Origin: Hirsutella rhossiliensis
Taxonomy: Eukaryota; Ascomycota; Sordariomycetes; Hypocreales; Ophiocordycipitaceae
DNA length: 64,000 nt
Assembly (NCBI RefSeq): GCF_020360975.1
Contig: NW_025408670.1
Span: 434,001-498,000 of the forward strand
Direction of reading: 5' to 3'
Within the stretch, counting starts at the first letter, position 1. Every line of letters starts with the position of its first letter. The translations under genes were made by a program, and so were the position numbers. Below the pieces are notes generated by a model, which was not told the DNA's origin, did no database searches, and was given only the letters and a program-made list of their open reading frames with translations. Shown here piece by piece: positions 41,430 through 55,409 of this stretch.

Positions 41430-42180
41430 ATATTTAGTTATATATTAAGAAATCGTTCTTAAAAAGCCTTTAAGCGCGCTACTCTTACTAAATATATCGA
41501 CTTAAGTAGAGATCCTATTAATATACTATATAGTTAATACTTTAAGGTAAAAAAGACGAATTATTAAATAGCCGAAAATTCTTTGCGCTATAATAATTAT
41601 ATTACTAGTAGTCGTCCTTATATTTATACTTAATTTTATCTCTCTAATTAAATTTATACTACCTTTTTTCCGCTTTAAGTAAATAATAATTATTATAATA
41701 GTATTTTAGTAGCCTCTTCTTATATATATCTTTTAATTCTTTTTATATATAGTAGCTAATATATTCTTTTTAGTAACTAAATTATTAGCGGAGTAGTATA
41801 AGCTATATTTTAAAGAAGAGGAAGCTAAGGAAGCCTTATTAGAGCTTTAAGTATAGCTTATAAACCTTTAGTTATAAATATCTATCGCTATTAATTATTT
41901 AGCTTATATTTAAAAGATTTAGAATTATATAAAGGAAAAGAATTCTAAGTTATTTTATTATAGTATCTAAATAGTAGATACTAAGGATAGCGTTTTACCT
42001 ACGCTTAATATATATAAGTATTAGGTAGTAAATAACTTATAATTATTAAGCGTTCTTAATAAAGCGAATTAGTCCTTATTTAGTATTAGCGAGGAGTTTA
42101 TAGATCTTAGTTTTTTAATCCCTCTTAAACCTTTTAGTAAAATTATCGAAGTAAAGAGCTATAATAGGTTAAGTACTTAA
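41430..42180 (+). pseudogene. Antisense frame between pol and 3' LTR of G1 copy 2, product unknown
   Basis: One frame of about 250 codons on the plus strand, opposite to gag-pol, is interrupted only by TAA/TAG. It shows a basic segment (TLRQKRRIIKQPKI), a strongly hydrophobic stretch at about 41581-41640 (LCAIIIILLVVVLIF) that could be a membrane segment, and then a coiled-coil-like segment at about 41770-41940 (LAEQYKLYFKEEEAKEALLE onwards). The polar C-terminal part has FSISEEFIDLSFLIPLKPF. Its 3' end overlaps the end of pol on the other strand. RIP turns Thr and Met codons into Ile, so hydrophobicity is exaggerated. No family is recognised. Confidence 0.6.
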
Positions 42181-45100
42181 GTAGTTCCTAAGTATTTTCC
42201 TTTAGTTTATATTCCTTTTACTTAATAAGGTATTCTTATTACTAACCTTATTTTCTTATATTTAGTATTTATTTTACTTTATATTTTTAATCGTCGTTAA
42301 CTTTAATTTTTTCCTATAGTTTAGCGTTTTATAGCACTAGTTTTAATAATAAAATATAAAATATTAGGTATATCTATATTATTATTAGAAGCGAAAGCTT
42401 ATAGTTAACTTTTAAAATAGTTTTCTTAACCTTAAACGGTCTAAGTTTCTTAAAATCTAATTTATTACTTAGTTATTTTATTTTAATATTTCGTTATATA
42501 AGGTAGACTATATCTCCCTCTTAAAAGATTAGTCCCTATAATCTTTTCTAATTATAGTAAGTAGATGTTTATTCTTTAATAAATTAAAGTTCTTATTATA
42601 TCTCTTTATATAATTTTTATAGCTAATCTACTTATAGTATTGCTTATTTTACTTATAGTCTTTATTAAATAACCTTAAATACTTCTAGGTTATATCTATA
42701 ATTAGTATATACTAGTAAGAGCTTAGTTATTTCTATAACTAAGCTATTATAAGCTAGTTATACTATTAATAGCTATTTAACTTAATTATTTTATTTATAG
42801 CTAATATAGTATTATAAATATTATTTAAGCGTTTAGTTAAGTCGTTTTATTTATCTATCTATTTATAGGTAATAAGCTATACTAAGCTTATATTTCGTCC
42901 TTAATTATACTATAAGAGCTTACTAAATTTTAGCTATAAATATACTTCCTTTATTAAAGATAATCTTATTTAGTAATCTATAATTACTAATAATTATTTA
43001 TAAGAATATATATACTAGCTCTTTTATACTACTTACTTTTTTATATAGTAAGAAGTATCTATACTTTATTAGTCTATTAGTAATAATAAATATACTATTA
43101 TACTTAACGTTAGTTATAAGTTCTTTTAATAGTAGTAGCTTTATAATATAGTTAAAAGCTATTAAATTCTATAGTTTCTTTAGTACTAATAGCGGTTATA
43201 ATTCTCTATATAGTTTATATCGTTTAGATTTACTTTATATATAAAGTTTATATTCTTTAATAACTTATTATATTACTTTTTTAAGCTATAAGAAATTATA
43301 TTATTATTTAATTTATTTTATTATTCTTTAGATTCTTTAGTATTTATATATTAAATATTCGTATATATTTTATATAACTATATCTTATAATTCTAATAGT
43401 ATCTAGATTTTACTTTTATATATTAAAACTTCTAAATATTCTATATTATATCTATTTAGTACTTTATATTCTTTTATTTATTTTAAGATCTTTTAGTATA
43501 TTAAGTTATTAAGTTATACTTTAAATATTATATTTAGCTATTATTATTAGTAGTTCCTATTTTCGTTAATTTCTAAGAACTATCCTTTTATTATAGGTAC
43601 TCTTATATTATAATTGCTTTATCGACTAAGGGTATTAGCTTAACCGTTTTCTATTCCTTTTTTATAGATTATTTCGTAGTCGAATTTTAATAGATATTCG
43701 GCCTATTAGATCTATTATCCGTTTAACTATTATATTATTATAAAGTATAAGATATTCTTATAATCTATATAGACCTTAACTTTATATTTACTTTTAAGAA
43801 GGTAGTTTCGAAATTCCTTAAAAGCTTAAATAATTATAAGGAACTCTTTATTATAGATAAGGTAGTTAAGTTCTACGTAATATAGCTTTTTTAAGTAAAA
43901 TATAATTAGTTATAGTCTTTTTTTATTATCTTTCTATTTAATTTATACTCCTAAAATAAAGTTTAATATATTAGTTTTAAGTTTAATTTATTATTTTAGA
44001 TTAAAGGTAGTTAAGACTAGTTCTTATATAATTATAGTCTTAATATATTTAAAAGCTTCGTTAGCTTTATTATCTTATATAAATCCTTTTTCCTTCTTTA
44101 TTAAGTTATATAGTAATACTATAATTTTTCTAAAATCTTTAATAAATCGTTAGTAGTAATTTATAAATCCTAGGAAACTTTATATATCCTTAATATTCTT
44201 TAGTATTAGCTATTCTTTAACTAAGTTAATCTTATCTTATTATATTTATATCTCTTTTAGTAAGATTATATATTTAAGGAAGTTTACTTCTTATATATAA
44301 AACTTACTTTTCTTTAGTTTAACTAGTAACTTTATATTCTAAAGTATATAGAGTACTTTATAAACGTATTCCTTATCTTCTTTTAGGGTATCTAAGAAGA
44401 TTAAGATATTATTTAGGTATACTACTATAAAGATATTTTAGTATTTATATAGGATATTATTAATTATCCGTTAAAAGGTAGCTAGTATATTTATAGGTCT
44501 AAATAGTATTACTAGATATTTAAATAGTTTAAATTTCGTTTTAAAGGCTATTATTTATTTATATTTCTTTTTTATATATATTAAGTTATAGGCGCCTTTA
44601 AGATTAAGGGCTATAAACTATTTTTTACTATATAGTTAATCTTATAGTTTTAATATAAGCGGTAAAAGTATTTAGTCTTTTATTATAATATCGTTTAAGT
44701 ATATATAATTAATAACTAATTATAGCTTACTATTTTTCTTTAAAATAAATATAACTAAGTAGTATACTTTAGATATTAATATTTATATATATTCCTTTTA
44801 TAGGTTTTCGTTAAGGTAGTTATATAGTATTTATAGTTACTTTTTATTTAAGTTATAAATCTTATAAAACGTTAGCGTTATTCTATCCTTAAGATAAATT
44901 TTATAGTCTTATTAGCTATATTTAAGTAACCCTATCTTAAGTTCTTCCTTAAAGAGTTTATTATATTTCTAGTATTCTTAAAGGATATTCTTTATTTTAT
45001 CTTATAGGCTTTATTCTTTTTTTTAAGAGCTAGTTTCTCTTAACTTAAGCTCTTTATTAATTTATTTAAGGTCTTTCCTTTAAGTAATAATAACTCTTTA

Positions 45101-45634
45101 GATCTATATATTATATCCTTTATTCTATTTATATTAGATACTAAGTTATATAGCCGTATTAGTTAATATATAGGTCTTATTAGTCGATTTTATTATATTT
45201 ACTAGTTTAGTTACTATTTTTATTTATATCGCTAAAGCCCTTAATAATTTACTTAAACGGTTATCTCTTTTATCTTATTTAGTAGCTAAATTATTATAAA
45301 ATTTTACTTTCTTTTAAATCTATTAGTCCTAGAAACTTATATCTTTATTTTAACGTAGCTAGCTAGTTTTCTAGTTAATTAGTAGGTTGCTCTCTTATAG
45401 CTATAAAAGTCCTAATATAAGGTTATATTCTTTAATATCTATAATATTAAAGTTAACTTATTTATCGTAGCCTTAGATATTAATATTAAGGTAATTAATC
45501 TTTATATTAATAATTCCGTTATTATAGTTAAAGGCCTCTCCTTTAATATTTATAAGTTTATATAGATCTTTCTTATATCTTTATATAAGTTAGTAATAAT
45601 TAATAATTCTAAGTAAAATATAATTACTTATTAT
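42180..45634 (-). pseudogene. RIP-degraded pol of G1 copy 2
   Basis: Reading leftwards from 45634: protease/linker, reverse transcriptase (about 44950-44250: KNSKLQLVIDYTQLNDITIK; RYPLPLILKLQDQL; TFQQIINNIL; VYLNNILIF, where YLDD has become YLNN) and RNase H (about 44200-43600). The zinc-finger region and integrase core follow (about 43450-42700, inverse of 1-900), then the chromodomain (about 42360-42190). It matches copy 1 over its whole length. Confidence 0.85.
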
Positions 45635-45639
45635 ACTAT

Positions 45640-46125
45640 TATCGCGAAGCGTGGCCTAATTTCGTAGTTCTCGGAGATATCCCTTAGCACGAGGGACCAA
45701 GGAAGCTAAAAACACCCGGTATAAAAGAAGGAAGAAGGAGCTAAAAAGAGGTATAGAAAGGAGGGTAGGGGCATAAGGGGAAGCAGAAGTAGCGATAGCT
45801 TCCTATAGAGGTAGCGAAAGATAAGACGGATATACTAGCAACGGCTAGAAAAGAGGGGAAAAACCGGCAAAAAGCTCGGTAGTCGAAAGGACATTAGTAG
45901 CTTCTTTAAGTAGGATCTTCTTTATTAATTAAGATGCTAGATAGGTATAAAGAGGGGCATTAGATAGAGGAAAGAAGGATAATTAAGGCAATATAATAAT
46001 CACTCCCCTACTATAATTACTGCTCCCGTAAGAATTAAATCTCTCTGCCCTGCCTATCTGACCCCTTACTTATAATTTTACCTTCGTATATTTTTTATAT
46101 ACTTCTCGTATCTCTCTTCGTGAGA
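45640..46125 (+). repeat. Solo LTR of Copia C2 family (486 bp), lightly RIPped
   Basis: Flanked by a perfect duplicate ACTAT (45635-45639 and 46126-46130) within G1 copy 2. It keeps far more CA and TG than the paired C2 LTRs at 47592 and 53719. Examples are GCGTGGCC, AGCACGAGGGACCAAGG and ACACCCGG near 45650-45715. A solo LTR arises by recombination between the two LTRs of a full element. Confidence 0.93.
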
Positions 46126-46130
46126 ACTAT

Positions 46131-47586
46131 AATCTAAAAGTATATATATATAATATCCTATAATTTAAATATCTAATACTATTTAGTTACTATAGCTTAC
46201 TATTACTATATATAAGGTCCTTAGATCTTATTATATTATATTAGTCTATAGCCCTTTTATAGATAGCGTACCTTATTTTTTACCTAGTCTTTATTCGTTT
46301 TATTTAGGTATTTTTCTTTAATTTATTATTAATATCGTTTCTTTATACTTTTATTATATAGTATTATATTAAGGCTTAAAAGACTAATTTCTTATAGCTA
46401 ATTAAAGATTTCTTATTTCTTAACGCTATATTATTTATATTATACTACTTTATAGTTAATTATATACTATACTTTATAATTTTACTTGTTTTTATACTAA
46501 AGGTTAAGTTTTCGTTTAATATCTTTTTATTTTTCGTATAGAATTTTTTATATTAATTCTTCCTTAGTTAAATATAGCTTATAGCCTTTATATATATTAC
46601 TAATAATCTTTTAGTATACTATTATATTATTTATATTATACTTATACTTATTTATATTTATAAACTCTATAGTTTAAGTATATATATTTATTATAATCTT
46701 CTTTATTATATTTAACTTATTATATAAGTCTTTAAAAGATTAAGGGTTTAAATACTTTAAAGTAAGTAGTATTATACTATTATTTTATTTTAGCGTATTT
46801 ATAAACTTTATATATCTCTAAAAGATATCTTATTAATAAACTATAATTATTATAGTATTTAAGTAGTATACTATATTTAGGTTTTAATAATATAACTTAG
46901 TCGTTTAGGTAGCGTTAGTTAATTTTTTAGTAGTTTAGTTCTATACTTAGGTAGGGTTTTAAAAGTACTTATCCTTTAAACTTAACTAAGAAAGTATTAT
47001 ATTATACCTTTATCTAAAAGTATATTATATAATCTAGGTAAATATATAATATCTATAAAATATACTTATAATACTTATAAGTAAGTAATATTTATAGATT
47101 ATCTTTAAATTCTCCTTATAGTTATTATTCTTTTTATAGAGCTATAAAGGTATTAATTATAGTAATAGCTATAGTATAGTCTCCTTTATATAGTACCAGT
47201 TAATATTAATTTAATATAGCTTATTAGTTTTCTATAAGAAATTAAGGTATTTATTAGGTTTTTATTTTAAGTATTTCTTTAAATTCTTTAAAGTATAGAG
47301 TATATTCTTTAATTATATTATTTTCCCTTAATAGTAAGGGTAGTAATATAAGTTCGTTCTTATCTTTTATTTCTTTAAGTATTTCTTATTCTTTAAAGCT
47401 TATATTATCGATACTTTATTATTCCTTCTTAGGTTATTATCTAAGTTTCGTAAGTATAAGGGCTATATCTATATCTTCTTTATTATATTATTTATAGACT
47501 ACTTATTATTCTTATTAATTTTTATTTTATATATCTTCCTAGAATCGTTTACCGTTCTTCTTAATCTAGTCTTAAGAGACTCCTTT
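46131..47586 (-). pseudogene. G1 copy 2 interior between gag and RT
   Basis: This minus-strand segment continues the Gag/linker frame broken at 54200 by C2; the frame can be followed across the junction. It is very AT-rich with many stops, and protease motifs could not be fixed. It ends where the solo LTR was inserted. Confidence 0.6.
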
Positions 47587-47591
47587 AGGAT

Positions 47592-48067
47592 TATCGCGAA
47601 GTATAGCTAGATTTTATAGTTCTTAATAATATCCCTTAGTACGAGGGACCTAGGAAGCTAAAAAACAGGTTTTAAGGAAGGAGCTAAAAGGAGGTATAAA
47701 GAGGAGGGTAGGGGTAAGAGGGGAAGTAAAAGTAGCGATAGCTTCTTATAAAGGTAGCGAAAGATAAGACGGATATACTAGCAACGGCTAGAAAAGAAGG
47801 GAAAAGCTAGTAAAAAGCTTAATAGTTAAAAGGATATTAGTAGCTTCTTTAAGTAAGATCTTCTTTATTAATTAAGATACTAGATAGGTATAAAGAGGGG
47901 CGTTAAATAGAGGAAAGAAGGATAATTAAAGCAATATAATAATTACTCCCTTACCTTAATTACTACCCCTATAAGAATTATATATCTCTACCTTACCTAT
48001 CTAACCCCTTACTTTTAATTTTACCTTTATATATTTTTATATACTTCTTATATCTCTCTTTATAAGA
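47592..48067 (+). repeat. C2 5' LTR (476 bp)
   Basis: Begins TATCGCGAAGTATAGC and ends TCTCTCTTTATAAGA. Pairs with 53719-54194. Confidence 0.94.
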
Positions 48068-48179
48068 GTTATAAGCCTAGGAGGAATAGAATTCCTATAC
48101 CTTCTAGCTACTATAAAAGGCACCTTTCTTATATCCTTTATAGCTCCCTTTTACCCCTCTTACTAGAAAAGCCGATTTT

Positions 48180-51100
48180 TAACTAACTTTTCTACCCTTC
48201 CCTTATAATAATATTAAAAAACGACTCTTCCGCCCTTATAGTCTATAGGACGATTCTTATAGAGCCCTAAGATTAAGATAAGTAAGTAATAGAGCTACGG
48301 GCTTATATAGATAGAACTATCTATAATTTAGTATTCTTTAATAAGTAGGACCCTCTTAAGCCCCCTCTTTATCCTAAGGCAACGGAATTTATAAAGGGAG
48401 CTTCCCTCTTCTCTAAGCTAACCTCTATATAATAAAGAGCTTTTTCTACTACCTTAGGTAACTATAAGAGTTACTATAAGGAATACCTTTATAAGATAAA
48501 GCTACTAACTACTATACGTATAGCGATAATAGAATCCGTTAGTACTATAAAGCTAATCTCTCTTTAAGAGGAAGAGACTCTTAGGTAGTAGCTCTTAAAG
48601 CTCGAGACCTTAATAGCTCCCTTAAAGGGATATATAACTAACCGTATTAAGAAGACTTATATAGTATATCTAGGAGCCTTTTCTACTAGGAACTTACTAG
48701 TTTCTTTATAGCTAGCTAAGTAAGAAGAAATCCTTAAGGAAGCTAACTAATACTTCCTAATAAAAGCTCTTTCTAGCTAGTAGCTATAAGATATATCTCT
48801 ATTAATAAAGCCTATTAGTAATAGTTACTTAACTATCTTTTAAGAAGCTAGCTAGGAACTAAATAAAGAGGCTGCTAGAGTATAATAGTAAGTAGTCTTA
48901 TTCCTTCGTAGCTTATACTTAACCTAGACGGCTCGACCTACTGCCCCTATAGCTGCTGCAGCCCCTATTACTGCGGTTCCCGCTGCTGCTACTATAGCTG
49001 CTACCCCTCTAGCTCCTCCTCCCTCGAGAGCCTTAATACCGTCGTCGACTATAGCTACTGCCCCGGCCCTAGCTACGTATCTTATTCCGGGTCCGGCCTA
49101 GGCCCCGTTAGTCTATCTAGCCCGACTAGTCCCTTAATAGACCTTTTAGTCTATTAGTTAAAAAATTAAGGAACTAATCGAAATCGAACTTCTTTATTAA
49201 AAATTAGTAATAAGGGGTAAAAAGGGGAGGTTTTTAAGCAGACCTTCTAAATCGGGACGAGGATTCCTTAAAGAAGTAAAAGACTAGACAACGAAACGGC
49301 TGCCTAGCTTATAAATCCCTAGGCTATCGGTTATTATAATACTAGTAAGTCTTTAAGGAAAACCGACCTAAAGGATTTAACCCTTTAAAGAGGCTATAAG
49401 GACCGATATAATAGTCTCTTAAGGAGGACCCCTCGTTATAGAAGAAGATAGATAAGATTTAAGTTACTAAGAAATAGTAACTAATACCGCTGCCCTTATT
49501 CGAGCTATAAACTAAAGGAAAAATCGTTAGTATAGTAAATCCGGCCTTTATCTTCCCTATAGATTAGTAAGACTACTTATTAAGACCCTCCGATTATCCC
49601 CTACGAAAATTAGCTATCCTTAACTCTAGTACTTCCCTTAATATCTATAATATACTCTTTTAATTCTAGTCCTTTAAAAAGGCACGGAGGGAATACCTTA
49701 TTACTAGGGAATTAACTATATAGATAGAGGGATATAGAAGGGTGAATTTTACGATGAAATTACCTAATAGGACTATATAAATTCTTCGACGGAAAAGGGT
49801 AGCTTTTTACCCTCGATTTTTAACGAGCTTAATTTCCTTCTACTTTTTATAAGAGGAAGAAATCTTTTAGGATATAACGTCTAAGCCTATAAGGCTAGTC
49901 TAGAAGAATTAAACGATTAGGCTTATTAAGGAAAAATTCGGTTAATTTATTCTCGAATTCCGACCTATTCTTAGGAAGGAACTACTTAAAAAGTTAGCTT
50001 TCCCTACTAAGAGGAATAGGTCTACTATAAATAACCCTCTTCTAGCAGCCTAAGGAGACGGCATTCTTTAGCACGCACGACTTAGTTACCTAGGACCCTT
50101 AGCTTTATATAAGCTAGGCTAATAATAGGGCGTATAAATAAGGGGCCTAAAGACCGTCGAATATAAATACTATAGCTAAGGAAAGACTAGGAGACGAATT
50201 TCTAAACGAACCCCTTTATAGCCGGACTAGCTATATAAGGAAATTTAGGTTAACTAAACCGACGTCTCTAGGGATTAAGAAAGCTTTATTAAGGTAATGT
50301 TTTTTATAGACGCTTTTTTAGGGATACTTTTCCCTTATTTCTTATAGACCTATCTAAGTAAGTATAACTAGTCTACCTTCTAGGACTTCGTTAACTAAAT
50401 AAAATCCTACTTTAGCTATAAGGTAAAGAAGATATAGTTTAACGGAGAGCTATTTATAAAGGATATCTTAAATTAGCTTCGAAAAAGGGGCATTTTACCC
50501 CTCCTATTAGCACCGAATACCTAGGCTTAGAACGGAGGGGTAGAAAGATTAGGGGGTGCTATAATAAAAAGGGCCTATATAATAAGACTTACTATATATC
50601 TTTCCTACGACCTTTAAAGGGAAGTTATTAAGACCGCCTATTACTTTTAGAACTAGACCCCTAGGGACCCTAAGGACCTTAGGGAACTAAACTAAGGAAT
50701 AGACTAAAAGTCCCCCCTCGAGCTCTTTATAAAAAAGAGGGCCTTGCTAGCCTACCTTCGTGCTTATAGCTATAAGGCATACGCTATAACTACCGATATA
50801 TAGCTAAAAAGGAAGAAGAAAAGTATAAGGGAACACGTATTACGGTACGATTAGTTAGGTAGTAGAGATAGCTAGAGGTACTACGCTATATATATTATAT
50901 TCTCCTCGTCGTAAGACTAAAGCTTATAGGAAGAGGGATTTTTTCCTCTTCGGTCGGAGTAGCGAGAGGTCTATAATATACGAGCGGGGTAGGCACGATT
51001 CCCTACTAATACCCTACCGATATATTAGTACTACGTACCTAAGTACTTTATTAGCCTATACCTCCTAGTAGCGCTTTTATAAAAAGAAAGCTTAATCTTA

Positions 51101-53690
51101 AAGCCTTTATTAGTTACCTTATTAGTTATAATTCTACGAATATCTTCTAGATCTAGATTCCTCTTCTATAGAAGGTTATTTCGACTAGGGATATAATTTT
51201 TAATAAATCTAGCTTCTTTAATAGAAAGAGGGATTAATAGCCCCTATTACTCTTATAACGTTAGTTAATTTAGAAGATCTAAATCCCCCCTTCCTAATAG
51301 TTATAAGAAGAGGCCCTAGATAAGGAAATAAAAGAAGAAACTAACGTTAAAGTAGTCGAGGATAACGCTAACTTTAAAGAAGAAAAGGAAGCTACTAGAT
51401 TAAATAAACTAGATAAAGAAGGAGACTATAGGAAAGCGGTAGAGCTAGAATACGCCTACCTTCCTACGCCTCCTCTTATAGAATAAGAAGAAGATCTAGA
51501 AGCAGCTTTCTTTATTAGTCTTCCTATATCGACCCCTAAGGGGGTAGGAAAGGCACCTCTCTTAAAGGATTACCTAGCTACCTTTTTATCCCTACTTCGA
51601 GAAGCAAAGGAAGGTATAGGGCCTAATATAAAAGAAGACTAAACTCTCTTTTATTTTAATCGTTTTTCTAACTTCTATCTAACGCCTATAAAAGACGGTT
51701 CCTATAAAGTATTTATAGTAGGCCGGCTCTTTAAGCTATAGCTATTAGCAAGGAAGGTATATAAAAGAGACTTCCTAGACCGACTAGTAAACTAAAAGCA
51801 GCTAGAAAGACACCCTTTTAAAGACTAGTTTTTCTAGGCCTAGAAAGACTACCTAGTATTATACGAAGAGATAGGGTCTTTTAAAGAGGTCCTTAAGGAA
51901 AAGGTAAGAGGAAAATAAGTCCTTAGCTATAAGTAGGTCTTTATCTATAAGACTAATAAATATAGCTTCCTTTAAAACTATAAAGCCTAGTAAGTTATCT
52001 ATAGGAATTAATAGGAAAAAGGGGATTTACTTACTAAGGCAACTACCTTAGTAGGGATGTCTTTTCGGACCCTTATAGCTATAGTAGTAGAATTCGACCT
52101 CGAACTTAAATAGATAGATATAGTTAACGCCTTTATTAACTACTTACTTAAGGAAGAAGAAGTTATCTATATATAACTTCCTCTTAGTTTCTAATAGCTA
52201 GGAAAGGTTCTATAGCTTAGGAAAGCTCTATATAGACTATAAAGATTACCCCTTCTCTAGTAATAGTATTTAACTAGTTCTATTAAAGCCCTAGGCTTTA
52301 AGAAAGTCCCTTAGGAACCGTATATAATATAAAAGGGTAAAATCACGGTCTTCTTTTACGTTAACGATATTATCTAGGCCTACCTAAAAGAGGAAGAAGT
52401 AACTACTAAGGAGGCTATAAAAGGCCTATAATAAAGGTATAAGATAACTAAGCTAAGGGAGCTAAAGTAGTTCCTAGGGATATAAATCCTTTAGAATAGA
52501 TCCTAACGGACTATCTAGCTTACCTAGGACGCCTATATCGATAAGGTCGCTTATAAATTCCTCCTTAATTCCCTCGATAAGAAGCTTCCCTCTATGCCGA
52601 TATTAGATAAAGAGCTTTTACCTAATCCGTCCTTTTAAGCTAGGGAGTAAGAGAAACACTAATATTAATACAAGGTAGGCTCCCTGCTTTTTTTAGCTAT
52701 TTCTACTAGACCGGATATCTCTTTTATAGTCTCCTAGCTAGCTAAGTATAACTAGAATCCTAGCCCTAGGCACTAAGAAGTAGTAGACTAAGTAATCCTT
52801 TATCTCTATTTAATAAGATTATATAGTCTACGCCTAGGAGGGTAGGGAAGGAAATTAGCTGCTAAAATCTTTCTTTATTTAAGCGATTCGTCCTTTATAG
52901 ATAATTCCTTAAATAGAAAGAGCTTATAGGGGTATATTATATCCCTTTTTAAAGGAACTATTACTTAGAGAGCTTTAAAATAAGCTACCGTTACGACTTT
53001 AAGTATAGAGGTAGAGCTACTAGCTCTTTTAGATATATTAAAAGAAGCAATTTTCCTTAGCCGGCTACTAATATCTCTATAACTATAAATTCCGACCCTA
53101 TTAGCTATAGAATATAATAATATATAGACTATATAGATTCTTATAGAGGAAAATAGTAAGCTATCGACCCGGCTATAGTATATCGATATCTACTAGTATT
53201 AGTTATACTAAGAGGTTTAAAGGGGACTTATTTCTATTTATTAGGTTCTAACGGTATTAATAAAAGCCAACGGTCTTATAAAGCCCTTACTTAAGTAAAA
53301 GCTAGCTATCTTTTTATAGTAAATTAGGCTAGAAGACGTTCGAGAGAAGCTATCCTTAGAAGCCCGCCTTAAGAGTCTACGAGAGGAGCTAATAGTACGT
53401 AGGAGGAAGGAGACGTCTATAGCTAAAGAGAGGAATTAGGACTTATCTTAGAGGAGGGCCCCTAGCTTAATTAGGACTTATTCTTCTTAAAAGGCCCCCT
53501 TTTTAAGGGCTTATCCTTAGAGAAGCCCCCCTTTCTTATAAGACTTAATATCCTCCTTAAGGCCCCTTTTTCCTAAAGTAGGTTTAAAAGAGCCTAGGGC
53601 TAAAACCCGGATTTCTTAAGTAAGGGATAATTATAGACTAAGACCTCCTTTATACGCTTACCGGCCTAAGTATTTAGCTTTACCCTTTCT
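48180..53690 (+). pseudogene. RIP-degraded Copia gag-pol (C2), split by a solo LTR
   Basis: Gag runs about 48200-49200 and ends in an Ala/Pro-rich tract (about 48920-49100) that has kept many CTGC motifs. A protease/integrase region follows (about 49200-50820). After the solo LTR the pol continues with reverse transcriptase (about 51620-52560: DIVNAFINYLLKEEEVIYIQ; RKALYGLQRSP; FFYVNDIIQAY, where YVDD at 52357-52368 has become YVND). Then come FLGIQILQ and RNase H (about 52650-53320: FLAISTRPDISFIVSQLAKY). A charged C-terminal tail follows. All of it is broken by stops. Confidence 0.85.
50824..51081 (+). repeat. Solo LTR of G4 family (258 bp), inside C2
   Basis: Flanked by a perfect duplicate AAAAG (50819-50823 and 51082-51086). 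Matches the paired G4 LTRs at 16777 and 27624 but is less RIPped (for example GAACACG and GGCACGATT are intact). Confidence 0.93.
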
Positions 53691-53718
53691 ATAAGAGCAA
53701 GCTATAGCTAAGGGGGTA

Positions 53719-54194
53719 TATCGCGAAGCGTAGCTAGATTTCGTAGTTCTTAGAGATATCCCTTAGTATAAGGGACCTAGGAAGCTAAAAAATAGGTTTT
53801 AAGGAAGGAGCTAAAAGGAGGTATAGAGAGGAGGGTAGAGGTAAAAGGGGAAGTAAAAGTAGCGATAGCTTCCTATAAAGGTAGTAAAAGATAAGATAGA
53901 TATACCGGCAATAGCTAGAAAAGAGGGGAAAAACTAGTAAAAGGTTTAGTAGTTAAAAAGATATTAATAGCTTCTTTAAGTAAGATCCTCTTTATTAATT
54001 AAGATACTAGATAGGTATAAAGAGGGGCGTTAAATAAAGGAAAGAAGGATAATTAAAGTAATATAATAATTACTCCCTTACCTTAATTACTACCCTTATA
54101 AGAATTATATATCTCTGCCCTACTTATTTAACCCCTTACTTTTAATTTTACCTTTATATATTTTTATATACTTCTTATATCTCTCTTCGTAAGA
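53719..54194 (+). repeat. C2 3' LTR (476 bp)
   Basis: Copy of 47592-48067, followed by the AGGAT duplicate. Confidence 0.94.
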
Positions 54195-54199
54195 AGGAT

Positions 54200-55409
54200 A
54201 GGGGTATATTAGTTCTATAAATTTAACTTATTTTTATATTTTAAGATCCCTTTATTATATTACTATAAGGGTTTTCCTTAGTAGCTTTAAGAACTATTTA
54301 ATACTATTCTTATTACTTAAGTATACTATATATTTATCGTTATAATATATAGTCTAACTAAGGAGTTTATACTTTAGTTCCTATCTATTAATAGCGTTTA
54401 GGTATTTCTTACTTTTTAGGGCTAGTACTTAGTAGGTTTTCTTCTCCTTATAAAGTTATTTATATTCTTTAAAGTAATATCTAAGTTTCCTATAATTAAA
54501 ATACTTTCCTTTACTTTTTATATTATATTTAGATCTATCCTACCTAGGTTAGTTATATAGGTATAGGTAATAGGAGTTTTACGCTTCTTTTTATAGTTAG
54601 CGCGTTAGTTAAAGTTATTCTTATAAGAAGGGTTTTTAGTTTCCTCTTCCTTATTTCTTTTCTTAGCGTTACGTATACTATCTATTATCGATTTATACTA
54701 CTATAGTAATATAGTCTAAGAGGTTATTAGGCCGATTTTCCTTATAAAGCTCGTCCTTAACTTCTTCTTTAAGCCTATTATAAAATTATAATATAAGAGG
54801 TTCTTTATCTTAATTAAGTTTTAAGGTAACTTAATAGAACTTTTTATATAATCTAATACTAAGATCCTTTATTAGAGTTCTTAAAGTTTCTATTTAGCTT
54901 CTTATTCCTCGTTAGTTATTTTAAATACCTTTATAATAGCTTCTTTAAATCCTTAAAAACTAATAAAGACTTTATCTATCTTATTATCTTATCGCGCTAG
55001 TTAGTTATCGAGAAAATCCCTTATAATAGGTCTAAACTAAGTAAGTACTATTCTAGATAAATAATTTTTTATATAGAGTACCTTTTTAACTAGGTCTAAA
55101 AGTTTAATAGGGTAAAACTAGTAGTAGGCCTTAAGTTAAGTAAGAAAGTCTTAAAGTATACTATAAATACTATCGAATAGTCCTAGCTATTTTAGTTTAA
55201 CTACTTTTCTAAGGTCCTTAACTTATCTATTACCTCCTTTATTCCTAAGTAACTATACTTTATATTAAAGGGTAATAATCTCGCGTATTATATCTTAAGG
55301 CAATATAGTAGCTCTAGAGTTAGTTAATCTATCTTACTATATAGGTATATTAATAGTTACTATATTACTTAAAGTAACGTAGTATTATACTAAATAAAAG
55401 CTTTTAATA
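54200..55409 (-). pseudogene. RIP-degraded gag of G1 copy 2
   Basis: Starting next to the 5' LTR and reading leftwards, the frame is typical of Gypsy Gag. It has a helical capsid region (about 55250-54750, including FDSIYSILQDFLTQLKAYYQ) and a basic linker (RNAKKRNKEEETKNPSYKNN, about 54690-54610). A degraded zinc-knuckle region follows (about 54520-54380). It is interrupted at 54200 by C2. Confidence 0.75.

Larger units (their letters stand above)
47592..54194 (+). mobile_element. Full-length Copia retrotransposon C2, inserted in G1 copy 2
   Basis: Two 476-bp LTRs of equal length (47592-48067, 53719-54194), a perfect target duplicate AGGAT (47587-47591 and 54195-54199) and a Copia-type interior on the plus strand. 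A G4-family solo LTR with its own duplicate sits inside it. A purine tract AAGGGGGT precedes the 3' LTR. Confidence 0.94.
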